DNA of 64,000 bases from Shewanella dokdonensis (GCF_018394335.1 NZ_CP074572.1:1178001-1242000); one strand, 5' to 3'; shown: positions 48,720-59,730, counted from the first letter of the stretch. Notes: generated by a model not told the origin, from the letters alone. Numbers and translations are program-made.

Positions 48720-49349
48720 TTAGGCGACTGCTAAAAAAGAGTTAAGCGTTTCGATATAAGATTTTGAAATATAAGCAAAGCCTTTGTATAAATCGGTATT
48801 TGAGTGCTCAATAACCGAATCTAAAAATAAAGATACCCAAGGTTGCAGATGCACCTCTAGCAGTTCGATCAACTGATGTTTCACTAGGGTATTTGTCTCA
48901 TCTTGTTCCATTCTTTCCAGCAAAACATCTAATGCCGCAAAAATTAATCCGACATGATCCAATGGTTGATTGCTGTCTAGCTGAAAACTGATCCCTGTGG
49001 CTGTAAAAAAGCGCATTAATGCCTGGGTTGTTACGCCATTAAGCAGATGCTGCTCATCGGTATAAACAGATCCCCATGGTGCGGATGTAGGGGCGTGTGG
49101 CCCGTAAAAAAGTCGGCCAAATTCCAGCTTTAATGCCTTTTGAGACTCTGGAGAAGTAGCCCAGGCTCGCAGCAATGTCAGCCCTTGCTGTGCCTCTTCG
49201 CTGTTTGCTAATTGAGGCCATTCATCGGTAATAATGATCTGTTCTAGCAGATGTAAATTTTCAGTCGTTGGCTCATAAAAAAAAACGTTATGTAATATTC
49301 TCGCTATGGCGCGGAGTTCGCTGATACGCGCTAATTTTGAGTTTGTCAT
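48720..49349 (-). CDS. dmsG: DmsG/TorD-family molybdoenzyme chaperone
   Basis: 209 residues from ATG 49349; TorD/DmsD-like all-helical chaperone (FGRLFYGPHAPTSAPWGSVYTDEQHLL contains the conserved Y-x-P-W-E/G-S region; DHVGLIFAALDVLLE matches the D-H-[IV] helix). Binds the Tat signal of DmsA and guards cofactor loading. Last gene of dmsEFABG on the minus strand, 65 bp after dmsB. Confidence 0.87.
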   Translation of the reverse strand: MTNSKLARISELRAIARILHNVFFYEPTTENLHLLEQIIITDEWPQLANSEEAQQGLTLLRAWATSPESQKALKLEFGRLFYGPHAPTSAPWGSVYTDEQHLLNGVTTQALMRFFTATGISFQLDSNQPLDHVGLIFAALDVLLERMEQDETNTLVKHQLIELLEVHLQPWVSLFLDSVIEHSNTDLYKGFAYISKSYIETLNSFLAVA

Positions 49350-49414
49350 AAGCTTCTCAAACAATAGTAAATATGGCCGACACAACTTTTACCTTGTGTC
49401 GGCCATAGCAGGGA

Positions 49415-50050
49415 CTACACTTCCGCCCAGTTCAGGATCTGACCACTCTTATCGCCAGTGGGTTTCGCATTGCGATTAGGCTTGATAATCAGATTCGGAT
49501 GGGTGATTTCTGTTGATGGTAACGGCGCGATGTTCGGCTCAATAGCGTCTGGATATTTGGCTCGCAGTTCATCGATAACGCCAAAGTCCAACGCACGCTG
49601 TGGACAGGACTCTACGCAAGTAGGCAATAACCCTTCGGCTAAGCGTTCATAGCATCCATCACACTTGGTCATGATGCCTTTATCGTTATCGATTTGTGGT
49701 GCGTCATAAGGACATGCTCTAGCACAGCTACCACAACCAATACAGATTTCGGCATCGATAAGCACCAAGCCATCTTCGCGTCGCTTATGCATGGCCCCGG
49801 TGGGGCAAGCTTTAGTACACGCGGGTTCAGAACAATGGTTACATCCGATCGATGTGTAATAGGCGAATACATCTTGGCTTACAGTGCCATCGCCATTTTG
49901 GTTCCATTGTCCACCCGCATACTCATACACTCGACGCCAGTTGATGCCCACAGGCAGATCTTTGCGATCTTTACAAGAAACCTGGCAGGTTTTACAGCCG
50001 GTACAACGGGTTGCATCAAAATAGAACCCATACTGAATTTTATTTGTCAT
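49415..50050 (-). CDS. dmsB: DmsB, four-cluster 4Fe-4S subunit of DMSO reductase
   Basis: 211 residues with 16 Cys in the four-motif pattern of DmsB/NrfC-type proteins (CTGCKTCQVSC, CNHCSEPACTKACP, CIGCGSCARACP, CDGCYERLAEGLLPTCVESCP). Transfers electrons between the decaheme cytochrome and the molybdenum site of DmsA. Lacks its own signal, so is exported together with DmsA. 13 bp downstream of dmsA. Confidence 0.93.
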   Translation of the reverse strand: MTNKIQYGFYFDATRCTGCKTCQVSCKDRKDLPVGINWRRVYEYAGGQWNQNGDGTVSQDVFAYYTSIGCNHCSEPACTKACPTGAMHKRREDGLVLIDAEICIGCGSCARACPYDAPQIDNDKGIMTKCDGCYERLAEGLLPTCVESCPQRALDFGVIDELRAKYPDAIEPNIAPLPSTEITHPNLIIKPNRNAKPTGDKSGQILNWAEV

Positions 50051-50063
50051 TATCTATACTCCG

Positions 50064-52516
50064 TTAGGCTCTTTGAATTTCGACACGAATGCTATGCTGA
50101 CCATTGCCCTTTGATAGAGGGGTTGGACGGTGCGAAGTCAACACATTGATATTGCCGCCTTTATCGATGCCATTTTCCATTTTGAGCCATGCACCTTCGC
50201 CCAGAGCTGCCACACCTGGCATGACCCGTGGTGTCACCTTGACCGGGATTTCAATGGTGCCGCGACTGTTGAACACTTTCACTTGATCACCCGTTTTCAA
50301 GCCTCGCTGATCCGCATCAATCGGGTTCATCCATACCGCATCTTGCACTGCTTCTCTTAGCCAAGGCACATTGTGATAGCTTGAGTGCACACGGCCTTTG
50401 GTGTGGTAGCCACCGAGTTGCAGTGGGTAGTCATGACGGGTTGCTTCATCTTCAAAGCCATCCCAGGCAGCAACATATTTTGGCAAAGCCGAAATAACAT
50501 CACCTTCGGGTAATTCCCAGTGTTTAGCCAGATAAGCAAGACGCTCAGAGTAGATTTCGATCTTGCCTGACGGTGTTGGCAATGGGTTGGCTACGGGATC
50601 TGCACGGAACGCTTTGTTGGACAGATATGCGCCATTAGGCAGGTACTTACGGTAGATACCTTGCTTTAACATCACGTCTTTATCGGGTAGTCCTGGATTC
50701 ATCGCCTGTGTGGCGGCATAAGCTTCATCTAACCACTGCTTATGAGATTTACCTTTAGTAAATTCCGCTTCAATACCAAGACGTTTTGCTATGCCTACGC
50801 ACATTTCGTACAGAGGTTTGCTCTCAAACATCGGCCCAACCGAGGTGCTCATCTGTACCAGTGTTGCGGTATCACCCGCCACGGCACCTTGGTTAACGAG
50901 ATCTTCGGTTTCAACGTAGGTCACATCGGGCAGGATGATGTCAGCAAATTCGGCGCTGGCATTCATCACGTTATCAATCACTACAATGAACTCGCATTTA
51001 CTGTCGTCGGCCAACACTTGTCTTGAGTAGTTAACGTCTGCATTTTGGTTAATCAGGCGGTTAGTGGCATAGGCAATAATGGCTTTAATGTCGGTGCCGA
51101 GTTTGCCATCGCCATTTTCGTCTAGCTCTTCGTCAGGCAGAATCACCCCATCTTTCAACACTGTGAGATCTTTGCCGTTTTCTACCGCTTCGATGAACTT
51201 GAAGAATGAGATGCGTTTCTTCACTGCGTTGGCGTCATCACCCGCTTCGGCATGGTTTTCCATGCTGAAGACATTCATTGATGCTGACATCGGAATACCG
51301 CCATGGTTAGTGCCGGGCAGTCCGAGTTGTCCCAGTAGAATTGGCAGCATGAACGCGGTACGCACGTTGTTTTCGCCAGCGGAGTGACGGCCAATAGACA
51401 TAGCCACCTGTACAAAGGGCGCTTGAGCATTTGCCAGATCGTGTGCCAGATCCCAGATAGTGCTTTCTGGAATACCGGTAATTGGCGCCGCCCAAGCGGG
51501 CGTTTTCGCGTTGGCGCCGGGGGTAAGATCGCCAGCGACTGGATTGTCGAGAATGTACGCCTTGTAGCTTTCGCTATATGGCACGCCATCGGGCATGGTG
51601 TTTTCGTCGTAGCCAACGCAATATTCATTGAGGAAGGCTTGGTTAACGCGATTTTCGGTGATCAACACATAGGCAATGGCTTCCACTAAGGCGGCATCTG
51701 TCCCTGGGTGAATAGGGATCCATTGATCTTCTTTGCCTAGGCTAGATTCGGTATAACGTGGGTCGATGATAATGGTTTTGAAGTTATTTTTTTGTTTCTG
51801 TCTGACAAAGTCATAGCCTTGACCAGAGCCACTCATACCCAATTCTGACGGGTTGTGCCCAATCATTAACACCAGGTCTGAATTAGCCATTTCAGCCACA
51901 GATGAGCCAAAGAGATAGTCTATCTCTGCGCCATAAGTATATTTACAGGCTTTGATATATTGGGCAAAACTGAAGTTGCCATAGTCGCCGAGATAACCAC
52001 CGGATAGATTCAGTAACCGGTTCAAGCAGCCGCGGTTGGAGAAGCTGTACATGGCCCCTGGACCACCTAAGGCATAAATAGCTTCATTACCATATTGGCT
52101 GGTGATACGTTTTAACTGCTCGGCCACTGTGTCTAAGGCTTCATCCCAGCTAATACGCTCGAATTGACCGCTGCCACGAGGCCCCACGCGTTTCATTGGA
52201 TATTTAAGCCGTTCTGGGGCATACACTCTTTTACGTAATGAACGACCGCGCAAGCGGTGCGTACGTTATGGTTACCATAAACATCGTCGGTGGTGAAATT
52301 GGACTCAATTCGGGTGATCACGCCATCTCTGGAAAACACCCGCACCGGACAGTGTGAACCGCAGTCCACACAACATGCTGACCAGTTCAGTTTTTCTTCA
52401 GTGAGTTCTTTGACTGGAGGTGTTGGTGTGGCATCACTTGAGCTTGAATCACAAGCGGATAATGTTGCCGCACAGCCGAGCGCTGCGCTGGCTTTCAAAA
52501 ATTCACGTCTTTCCAT
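50064..52516 (-). CDS. dmsA: DmsA, molybdopterin DMSO reductase catalytic subunit (one break)
   Basis: About 818 residues. N-terminal twin-arginine motif RREFLK and an immediately following lipobox LSAC (Cys near residue 22) suggest a Tat-exported lipoprotein, as known for extracellular Shewanella DmsA. A 4Fe-4S site (CCVDCGSHCPVRVF) is followed by bis-MGD domains (DEALDTVAEQL, GHNPSELGMSG, GGYHTKGRVHSSYHN). The break at about 52253-52262 is best explained by collapse of a CTTGCTTG tandem (4 bases): restoring it gives ACLRGRS, the family consensus. The molybdenum ligand region looks otherwise intact. Confidence 0.92.
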
Positions 52517-52568
52517 AAGTTACCTCTTTTATTTTTCGGGAAGGAGTTCATCCCTTCCACTAGTCTGT

Positions 52569-54538
52569 TCATAAGGAGATGGAATAGCTCAGCATTAGCT
52601 GATGGGCGTTGTAGTTATGGTCTAGTTCACCTAAGGTGATTAGGCCATTTACAGCATCCACTGCGACATTGGCGTAGTCAGTGTCGTAATAACGCTCATA
52701 GCGGTAGTCCACACGCAGTTGGCTGGCATCGCTCAACCGATACTTCGCGTATACCCCTACGGAGTGGTTATATTGGTAGTCGTCGCCCTGTTGGTCGGTT
52801 ATGGCTGCGTTATCTGAGTCGCTATTACTGTTGGCAAACAGATAATCGCCCCCAAGATAAGCTTGTTCTGTAGCAGCCCCTGGTACTCAAAGCCACCACC
52901 TAAAGAGACAAAGCGGTCGTTGATTTCAGCTTTCCATTGGGCACCGGACTGATTGGCATCAATCCATTCTTGACTTACAAAGCTATAGAGAGAGAGTTGC
53001 TTGTTAACTAAATAGTTAACGCTGAGCTGATAGCTATAGTTACGGTCATCCGTCAGACCAATCTTGGTATTGGTGTAATCGTCATTGGCGAACCTTAAGT
53101 TCATGACCACAGAAAGCGAAGGTAACGGCTGATGGAATAACCGCATCTCAGCTTCAACACGATCCCGGTCGGCCAAGTAGTATTTACGCAGTAACGGATT
53201 TTCTTCTACGTTGGTGAATTCGTTAGCCAGATAGCGGCTACCATCACGACGACTCACGCCGCCCTTGAGCTCTATCTTCCAAAGCTCCAGCCCCGTCATT
53301 TTTACTTTGGCCCACAGTTGGTGCTCATCCGTGGTTTCGCGATCGCTATAATTACGTTCTTTGCGGTCAAATTGGTAACCCGCATCGATGCGATAATCTT
53401 TAGCAAGGCGATATTGGAATTTTGCACTACCGCGAGTGGATTTAGTGTCTAATGCCAAATTGTTGAACAGAATACCGGTCTTTGCATTGAAGTCGTACTG
53501 AGGGAATTCAAAACTTGAACTCTTGTTATCCCGATCGCTGTAACGACCCGCTAACTGAATGCGCAGGCGATCGCTCGCCATTAGCATATAGTTGGCGTCG
53601 ACATCTAAGGTGTTGATCTGCCCATCCCAACTCTGGATAGGACTTATCTGAGCATTAACGAGAGAACTGTCCTGGATCATACGGCCGGCAGAGACTCTCG
53701 CGTCAAACACACTCTGTTGCCCACGAATATTCCCTGACAGAGTGAGTTGATGCGCTTCATTATCTGGATCTGGAGCCAACAAACTGCCGTATGTCTCGTG
53801 GTAAATTTCCTGGGCATGATTGTTATAAACACTGCCGAGGTAAGAGATAGCGGCTAACCAGTTATCCCCACTCAAGCTTGATGATGCCAGTAACTCATTG
53901 GTACGGCTGTCGATTGGTTGGGCAAGATTAATCGGGCTAGGTGTGGCGACAGACACACGTTTGTGCCCCAATTTCTCTTCACTGCGAAATGACAGATCGC
54001 CATTTAACGCCAAACCCAACATATCCGTTTGGGCATCGGCACCCAAGGTGAAGCGGTTGCGTTCCACACCGAGAACCGGTGAATAAGGCGTAGCAGAGAT
54101 AAGTTGATCTTGGCTGAAATAATACGGAGTTAACGTCTTATCACTTTTGAGATAATTTAACTGATCGTAGTTGGCATACAGTTTAAGGTCGTCTTTGGTA
54201 ACCTTAATGCCTGCATCTCCATTTTTCATTCCAAGGTTATTAGCGTTAGTTTCAACTCGCCAGCCACTGTTGCTATTAACGGAAAGCCGCCCATTAACCG
54301 CCGCAAAAGTCCCGGTATCTTCCTGTCCTAATACGTTTGCCGCATGAACGTCATCAATATTGCTGTAACCTATGCCAACCGCAACATCGCCGCTTAGCAT
54401 TGACGGATCTGTACACCCCTTACATTTCCAGGTATTAACGTTAACCTTGCTGGTATTGGCTTTAGTTAAACTAAAATCTGCCGCCATTACTGGGGTTGTG
54501 GCGAACACAATAGCCAAAGTGATGAGATTGAGTTTCAT
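52569..54538 (-). CDS. dmsF: DmsF, MtrB-like outer-membrane barrel (one frameshift)
   Basis: About 656 residues after repair. Signal peptide (cleavage after VMA), CXXC near the mature N-terminus (WKCKGC), then 26-28 beta-strands in the MtrB/PioB pattern. It sheaths the decaheme cytochrome DmsE and forms the electron conduit across the outer membrane. The C5 run at 52849-52853 lacks one base; repair gives LGGDYLFANSNSDSD and a C-terminus ending in LMLSYSISL. Sits 11 bp after dmsE. Confidence 0.9.
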
Positions 54539-54549
54539 GAGTCTCTCCC

Positions 54550-55497
54550 CTAGCGCTGTAGCGCTTTCCCTTGTGGATGATTAGACCCGTGCACTTGAGT
54601 GTGGCAATTCAAGCAACTTGCGCCGGCAGTAAAAGCCGAGTTGCCCTCAGCGCCATAAGGACGGGAGGCATGAACATTGCCGCTATGGCATTGCTGACAA
54701 AGCAGTGGTGCACGAACTTTGAGCAAGTTATCGTTCATACTGCCGTGAGGAGAGTGGCAGTTGTCGCAGTTGTCGGTCACAGGTGCGTGTTCCCACAGTT
54801 TGGGCCCGCGCTTTTCGGCATGGCAGCTGTAACAAGTCTCGTTTAGATTGTTTCGGTTTAAATCTGCATCGGTTTGAGAGCCGTGAGGATTATGACAATC
54901 ACTGCACTTCATCTCATTTGACTTCAGCGGATGGCTGGAACGTTGGTTGATTTCCATCTTTTGTTGCGTATGACACTTAGTACAAACAGCATTTTCTCCT
55001 TGTGGTTCCAAGATAGGATCTTTGGCTACGTGTATCTGATGGCAGCTGGTACAGCTCATATTTTCAAGATTATGTGCTGAAGAGTGCCAACTCTTACGCT
55101 TGGCATCCTGATGACAACTGAGACAAACACTGTTCTGTGCCTCTGCGGTTGTCGATGCCTCGGGGCCAAAGTCGATCATTGGCTCCTTACCACCTAGGTT
55201 GTGCTTGCCCATTGGACCATGACAGGCCTCACACTGCAGTCCAGCCATTGGGCTTTTGCCAGAAGTTGCACCATGGACCCCCTTAAATATCTCCATGACC
55301 TTGGCATTTTTTCTGTGGCACATAAGACACGTGTCTGCGCCTTTAGTGGAGTAATTACCCTGATTAAATTTATCAGTCAGCGTTTTCATAACGGCATCTT
55401 GCCCAAGACCACTCCAAGGAGTGGCTTGTCCCGATAAAGGGATACAGCAAAACGTCATCAGTGCTGCTATTAACAATCGTGCATTGAAGGTAAGCAT
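54550..55497 (-). CDS. dmsE: DmsE, periplasmic decaheme cytochrome c (MtrA-like)
   Basis: 315 residues with signal peptide and exactly ten CXXCH motifs (CLMCH, CEACH, CLSCH, CTSCH, CTKCH, CSDCH, CYSCH, CDNCH, CQQCH, CLNCH). Length and arrangement match MtrA/DmsE. Takes electrons from CymA-type quinol oxidases and passes them through DmsF to DmsAB at the cell surface. First gene of the operon; intact frame. Confidence 0.95.
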   Translation of the reverse strand: MLTFNARLLIAALMTFCCIPLSGQATPWSGLGQDAVMKTLTDKFNQGNYSTKGADTCLMCHRKNAKVMEIFKGVHGATSGKSPMAGLQCEACHGPMGKHNLGGKEPMIDFGPEASTTAEAQNSVCLSCHQDAKRKSWHSSAHNLENMSCTSCHQIHVAKDPILEPQGENAVCTKCHTQQKMEINQRSSHPLKSNEMKCSDCHNPHGSQTDADLNRNNLNETCYSCHAEKRGPKLWEHAPVTDNCDNCHSPHGSMNDNLLKVRAPLLCQQCHSGNVHASRPYGAEGNSAFTAGASCLNCHTQVHGSNHPQGKALQR

Positions 55498-55809
55498 TTT
55501 TTTGCCTTTTATTGTTGATTACCACTCTTACGAGTGCTTTCGCATTACTGATGGTAATTTGATCTTTATATACCTACCATTAGGTATGTAAGTGAATGTG
55601 AGGAAGTGCAAAATATATAGTTAACATGAGATTAATATCGGCTAATTTTTAAAAATTAGTAATTTTAACTTTAGCCATTTTAATTTTAGTGACTTTAATT
55701 TTAGCTTTAGCTGTTTAATGTGATTACAAAAGCACATAAAGCAATTTGAGGACATAATCAATATCTGTTATCATTCGCATTCTGTGATTTACTAATATTA
55801 GGATGCGAG
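55498..55809. promoter_or_regulatory. Divergent promoter of dms operon and TetR gene
   Basis: A 312-bp, very AT-rich region. It contains the palindrome at 55570-55587 (separate entry) and a repetitive TTTTAGTTTTAATTTTAGC-like stretch around 55650-55710. CRP/FNR-type sites expected for dms were not identified with confidence. Confidence 0.55.
55570..55587. promoter_or_regulatory. Inverted repeat ATACCTA-N4-TAGGTAT, candidate TetR operator
   Basis: Perfect 7-bp arms around CCAT, 73 bp upstream of the dmsE start and 223 bp from the divergent TetR/AcrR-type gene. The composition resembles AcrR-class operators. Confidence 0.5.
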
Positions 55810-56425
55810 ATGGTACGGCGTACCAAAGCTGAAGCTGAAAAAACTAAAAATGCCTTGCTAACCTCAGCAGTAGTATTATTTAGTGAACGAGGCGTCTCTA
55901 AGGCGACGTTAGAAGACATTGCCACCGCAGCAGGCGTGACTAAAGGCGCATTCTATTGGCATTTTAAAAACAAAACTGAGGTTTTGTTTGCCATCCGGGA
56001 TAGATATCTTACTCTACTTGAAAGAGAGTTATTTATTCAAAACTTGAAAAAAACTAACAATATTAGTTCTATTCTAAGTGTATGGTCTGACTTTTTAAAA
56101 TATTCGAACATTCAGACGATATACTTAGATTTAAAAAATCATTGTTAAGTGCGATGACGTTAAATTATTAAGCAAGCTACTTCTTGATGAATATAAACAA
56201 TTAGAAATAATAAGAAGAGTCGTGGCCGATTCCATTGCCTCTATCCCAGAATCTGAGTGGCAAGAAGCAAAGATCGGAGATTGTAAATTCATTGCAAAGA
56301 TGGCAGTTAACTATGTAGACGGTTATATTTACCGTCAAGTAATTACTAACCACAAGGTGTCATCTCAAGAGATCATTGATTCTATCAAGGTAATTTTTAG
56401 AGGTGGCGGTATTATTTTGCCATAA
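55810..56425 (+). CDS. TetR/AcrR-family regulator (two frameshifts)
   Basis: About 205 residues after repair. The N-terminus is very close to AcrR-type repressors (RRTKAEAEKTKNALLTSAVVLFSERGVSKATLEDIATAAGVTKGAFYWHFKNK). Frame changes near 56103-56104 (giving FLKYFEHSDDILRFKKSLLSA) and near 56158-56162 (giving DVKLLSKLLLDEYKQLEIIRRVV) are both single-base losses outside long homopolymers, so genuine decay cannot be excluded here. No efflux pump genes follow, although AcrR-type regulators normally control one. Divergent from dmsE. Confidence 0.75.
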
Positions 56426-56547
56426 TCGGAATATTAGTAATTAGCTAATTGATTATTAATCTAAAATATTAGGCTTAAAATCATATTAGGTAACTATAGC
56501 GTCAAAATCTTATATTCTCCCTTTATGGGAACGTCGATATCACATGC

Positions 56548-56979
56548 TCAACGCATATTACGATTTGCATGCCGTTGTTGACGACGCGATTCATTCAATT
56601 GCGCAGCTGAGTGCTGCATAAGCGTTACTTGCTTGTAGGCTAACGCATCAAGACTATCACCCGCTAGCCAAGTCGCCAGCCGACGACTAAAACTGATAAT
56701 CAGATCTTCTGCTTGCGTTAACTGTTGTTGTGTTGCCTTTACAAATAGCAATCGGAACGCACAGAAAAACACCCCGACCAGCTGGTTGTCATCCCAATCG
56801 TCCTTTGTCCATAGCTGCTCAGTAAAAGCCAAGGTCACCGCGAGATTACACACGGTTTGTAACGACGTAGCGCCCACTAACAATTGTTGTACCTCAGGTA
56901 CTGAGCATAAACGTTTCTGAATTAATTCCGCTAACTCAGCTTTTTGCCACTGTTGAGAAACTGCTTCTGAAATACTCAT
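56548..56979 (-). CDS. Hypothetical protein
   Basis: 143 residues, mostly helical by composition, no signal peptide or membrane segment. Not recognised. An Arg/Gln/Asn-rich C-terminal tail (SRRQQRHANRNMR). Stands alone between the TetR gene and an unannotated gap. Confidence 0.55.
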   Translation of the reverse strand: MSISEAVSQQWQKAELAELIQKRLCSVPEVQQLLVGATSLQTVCNLAVTLAFTEQLWTKDDWDDNQLVGVFFCAFRLLFVKATQQQLTQAEDLIISFSRRLATWLAGDSLDALAYKQVTLMQHSAAQLNESRRQQRHANRNMR

Positions 56980-57237
56980 TTACGTCCAATTTACCCATAT
57001 GTATTAGTTGCTGGTCGTCATCCTACTAAAAATATCGCTTGGTAACATTCCCCTTATGGGGAAATTGCGAGCAACACGACAGGAACGCCGGCGAGTTATC
57101 TCAGACGGGGGCGACTGCGATCCAGAGATATGAATGTGGTGTGGTCATACACGCAATAGCGCGGAAGTCCATTCACGCCAATAAGGATAGACGTGAAAAC
57201 GGCTCCTGTAATTCTGGTTTTTTTACCACTATGTAGG

Positions 57238-57287
57238 GTATGGTGTATCCGCCACAAATTGACATTACCGCAGCGGATACACCATAC
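57238..57287. repeat. 15-bp inverted repeat with 20-base loop
   Basis: GTATGGTGTATCCGC (57238-57252) and GCGGATACACCATAC (57273-57287) are perfect inverted arms immediately downstream of the DUF6265 gene. Could be its terminator, although no T-run follows the second arm directly, or a repeat/mobile-element end. The preceding 57000-57237 holds no gene I can support. Confidence 0.5.
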
Positions 57288-57288
57288 A

Positions 57289-57822
57289 TTAGCGGGTGAA
57301 TTCACTAGACTTGGTGAAATCAAATACAAGCTTTTCTACCTTACCATCATCACCACGGACATTGACCGATATCCGTAGTCCATCTGCACCAATCTTTTCA
57401 AACACAAGCCCATCAAAGCGCGCGGTATTTTCATCTAACGTGACCAGCGAGAACACTACGGATTTATCCTTTTCCTCCCAACCTGTAAGATCTGGATTAA
57501 AGTGTTTAATCTTTAATGACAGACTATCGCCCTGCTCTGAAATAGTCATAAACTCATAAAATTCAACTTCCCCGTTTTTCACTTCTCGAAAGGTGCCGGT
57601 CATCGAGCCACCTAACGGTGGTAGCCAAGTTTCCTCTGCAACAACCCCCTCGCCTGCACTCTTCCAGTGTCCGGCGATCCATGCCACATCCTCAATACTC
57701 ACTTTTGCTGACATGGTTGTTTTTTCTTCGGCTTGCACTGGGGTGATTAACAAGAAGAGAGCTAATAGGAGCGATGAAGAGAGTGGTTTCGCATACTTAT
57801 GTAGGTACGCTAACTTATCCAT
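57289..57822 (-). CDS. DUF6265 exported protein
   Basis: 177 residues from ATG 57822 (GGAGG upstream). Signal peptide (LLLALFLLITPVQA), mature lipocalin-like domain (VAWIAGHWKSAGEGVVAEETWLPPLGGSMTGTFR, FYEFMTI) characteristic of DUF6265/heme-like beta-barrel proteins. Function unknown. Stop abuts the 15-bp inverted repeat. Confidence 0.75.
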   Translation of the reverse strand: MDKLAYLHKYAKPLSSSLLLALFLLITPVQAEEKTTMSAKVSIEDVAWIAGHWKSAGEGVVAEETWLPPLGGSMTGTFREVKNGEVEFYEFMTISEQGDSLSLKIKHFNPDLTGWEEKDKSVVFSLVTLDENTARFDGLVFEKIGADGLRISVNVRGDDGKVEKLVFDFTKSSEFTR

Positions 57823-57867
57823 ATAACCTCCAATGTCGTGTAGACCTTTGGTATTGTGCGGGTGCAC

Positions 57868-58266
57868 ATTGATCTGTTAGTGCCATAAAACGGCTAACCA
57901 GTACCAATGTAATTTAATTGTTAACTTAAATACATTTTTATTTACCTTATAAAAGGTATTTTCCCCACGGATTTAACTCCGCAGTTTCTGACATCTCTGC
58001 CTTTGCACAACAGCTTAGTAATACGTGATTAATTTTTATGGCTATATTATTTATGCGCAGTTGCTCTTCTGCCAATGTTTAACCATGAATGGCGTACTTA
58101 TTATCTAATGCCAGTACTGGAGAGTTACTAAAAATAGCGATGTGTTAACTCTGTGGCTGTAACACACTTTATTCAGATGAAATGCAGCGATTTACTGCCT
58201 TAATTAAGAGAACAACCCCGAGGGGGTACACGGTAAGAATTGGAAAAACGCTTAGGAACAGGCACA
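57868..58266. other. Intergenic stretch left of the tRNA fragment
   Basis: Roughly 400 bp upstream of the DUF6265 gene with no coding sequence or further tRNA that I could find. Confidence 0.5.
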
Positions 58267-58289
58267 AAAAAACCGACTTATCGTCGGCC
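58267..58289 (-). terminator. tRNA-Leu terminator
   Basis: On the minus strand GCCGAC-GATA-AGTCGG followed by seven T: a standard intrinsic terminator about 20 bp past the CCA end of the tRNA-Leu fragment. It shows that the original tRNA gene ended here. Confidence 0.75.
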
Positions 58290-58307
58290 TGTTATCTCGC
58301 TAGGAGA

Positions 58308-58361
58308 TGGTACCAGAGGACGGACTCGAACCGTCACGCTTTTAAGGGCGGGGGATTTTGA
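58308..58361 (-). other. Displaced 3' fragment of tRNA-Leu(CAA): island attachment site
   Basis: Read on the minus strand it gives, in order, the anticodon loop TTCAAAA, anticodon stem 3' arm TCCCC, a variable arm, the T-arm GACGGTTCGAGTCCGTC, acceptor 3' strand and CCA. The D-arm and 5' acceptor strand are absent on the upstream side, so it is only the 3' part (about 54 bp from the anticodon loop). An integrase gene starts about 100 bp away, as expected for an att duplication; the intact tRNA should flank the other end of the island beyond the window. Confidence 0.82.
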
Positions 58362-58458
58362 ATAAGTAGCGTCTAAAACCACTATTATTTTTCAGCTAGT
58401 TACATCATCATATAAACACTTTGCAAATTCTTTGCATGACTCACATCAGACGCAGACC

Positions 58459-59730
58459 ATGAGTAAACAGCTCGAAAGACATGATATCACTGACGAATTG
58501 TATGTCTACAAACAGGACAATAGTGAACGTTGGTATGCCCGGATTAAGGTCGCAGGCAAATGGGTTGCCAAAGCCACCAAACAAAAGGAAAAAGAAGGCT
58601 ATTGCCATGGCTTATCGACTCCAGATGGAATTCGAGTTCATGGCCGACCGTAACCTACTGGTGGGCTCCAAGCGTTTCCGGGATGTGGCAGAGAAGGCTA
58701 TCAGTACCATGCAAGCGGCAATCGACAATGGTAAGGATGTCGAAAAGTACACGACCTACATTCAGGTGTTACGTAAGTACCATATTCCCTTTTTTGACCG
58801 GACTTACATCACCTCGATTGATGTTGAGAAACTGCGAGCATTCGACATATGGCGAACAGAGCAACTCGGTCGTAACCCTGCCAAGTCGACACTACTGAAC
58901 CATAACGCTGCCATGCAGTTAGTGTTCAAGGAAGCCGTGGAACGTAAGTGGATGCTGGCTGCCCAAGTCCCTTCCCTATCAACCAAAGGTGTTGAGTCAC
59001 AACGACGAGCGCATTTCTCACCAGAAGAATACGACAAAGCCTTTGATATGGTGTGGAAGTTGGAACAAAACAGCCGTAAAGAAAAACCCGACAAATCCGT
59101 GAACTGTTAATGGATTATATGGAATTCGCGGTCAATACCGGTATTCGTCCCGGCACCGAGATGGAAAGCTTAACGTGGGGTGATATCCAAATCGACACTA
59201 ATGAGCACAATATCATTTTCTATATCACCGTCAGGAAAGGGAAAACCGTTAAACACACGGGTACTCGGGAAGTGGTTTGTCGTGATGAAATCTTTTCCAG
59301 TATTCAGACGCTGAGAGAACGGTTCCCCAATCGCAAACGAAATGACAAACTGTTTCGGTTGGCCGATGGCAGTGATACCAAGGAACTCAGCAAAGCGTTT
59401 GATAAGGCGCTGACCGAAGCAGGTTTAAAAGAGTCTCCACATGGAGTGAGAACGCTCTACTCATTGCGCCATACCTACATCACATGGCAGTTACTGGCGG
59501 GCGTGAACATGGAAGTGTTGGCAAAGCAATGTGGCACCAGTATCGCCATGATTGAGCAGCACTACAGCCATGTTATTCCGAAGATGTTCAGTAAAGAACT
59601 CTCTGGCGTTGACCTTGGAAAAGCCACTATAAAACGGGCCAAAGCCAAGGTGAGTGATAAACACAAACAGCATCTCGCTGACACGCTTAAAGAGTGGCAG
59701 GTACGCTATCGGCAATTAGGGTGTATCTAG
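58459..59730 (+). CDS. int: Tyrosine recombinase/integrase of the island (two frameshifts)
   Basis: About 424 residues after repair. N-terminal DUF3596-like/SAM-like core-binding part (TYIQVLRKYHIPFFDRTYITSID), then the catalytic domain: Arg in NTGIRPGTE, His-x-x-Arg region as YSLRHTYITWQL, and the nucleophilic Tyr in EQHYSHV. Breaks near 58590-58600 (two A lost: KEKEKAIAMAYRL) and in the A5 run 59082-59086 (gives KTRQIRELLMDYMEF). Start ATG 58459. Directly adjacent to the tRNA-Leu fragment, so this is the enzyme that inserted the island. Confidence 0.87.

Noticed and set aside
55640..55720. TTTTAGTTTTAATTTTAG-like run as a specific repeat element
   Set aside because: Looks like simple AT-rich low-complexity DNA in the dms promoter without constant unit length.
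58308..58361. Complete tRNA-Leu gene
   Set aside because: Only the part from the anticodon loop to CCA is present; D-arm and 5' acceptor strand are missing on the upstream side.
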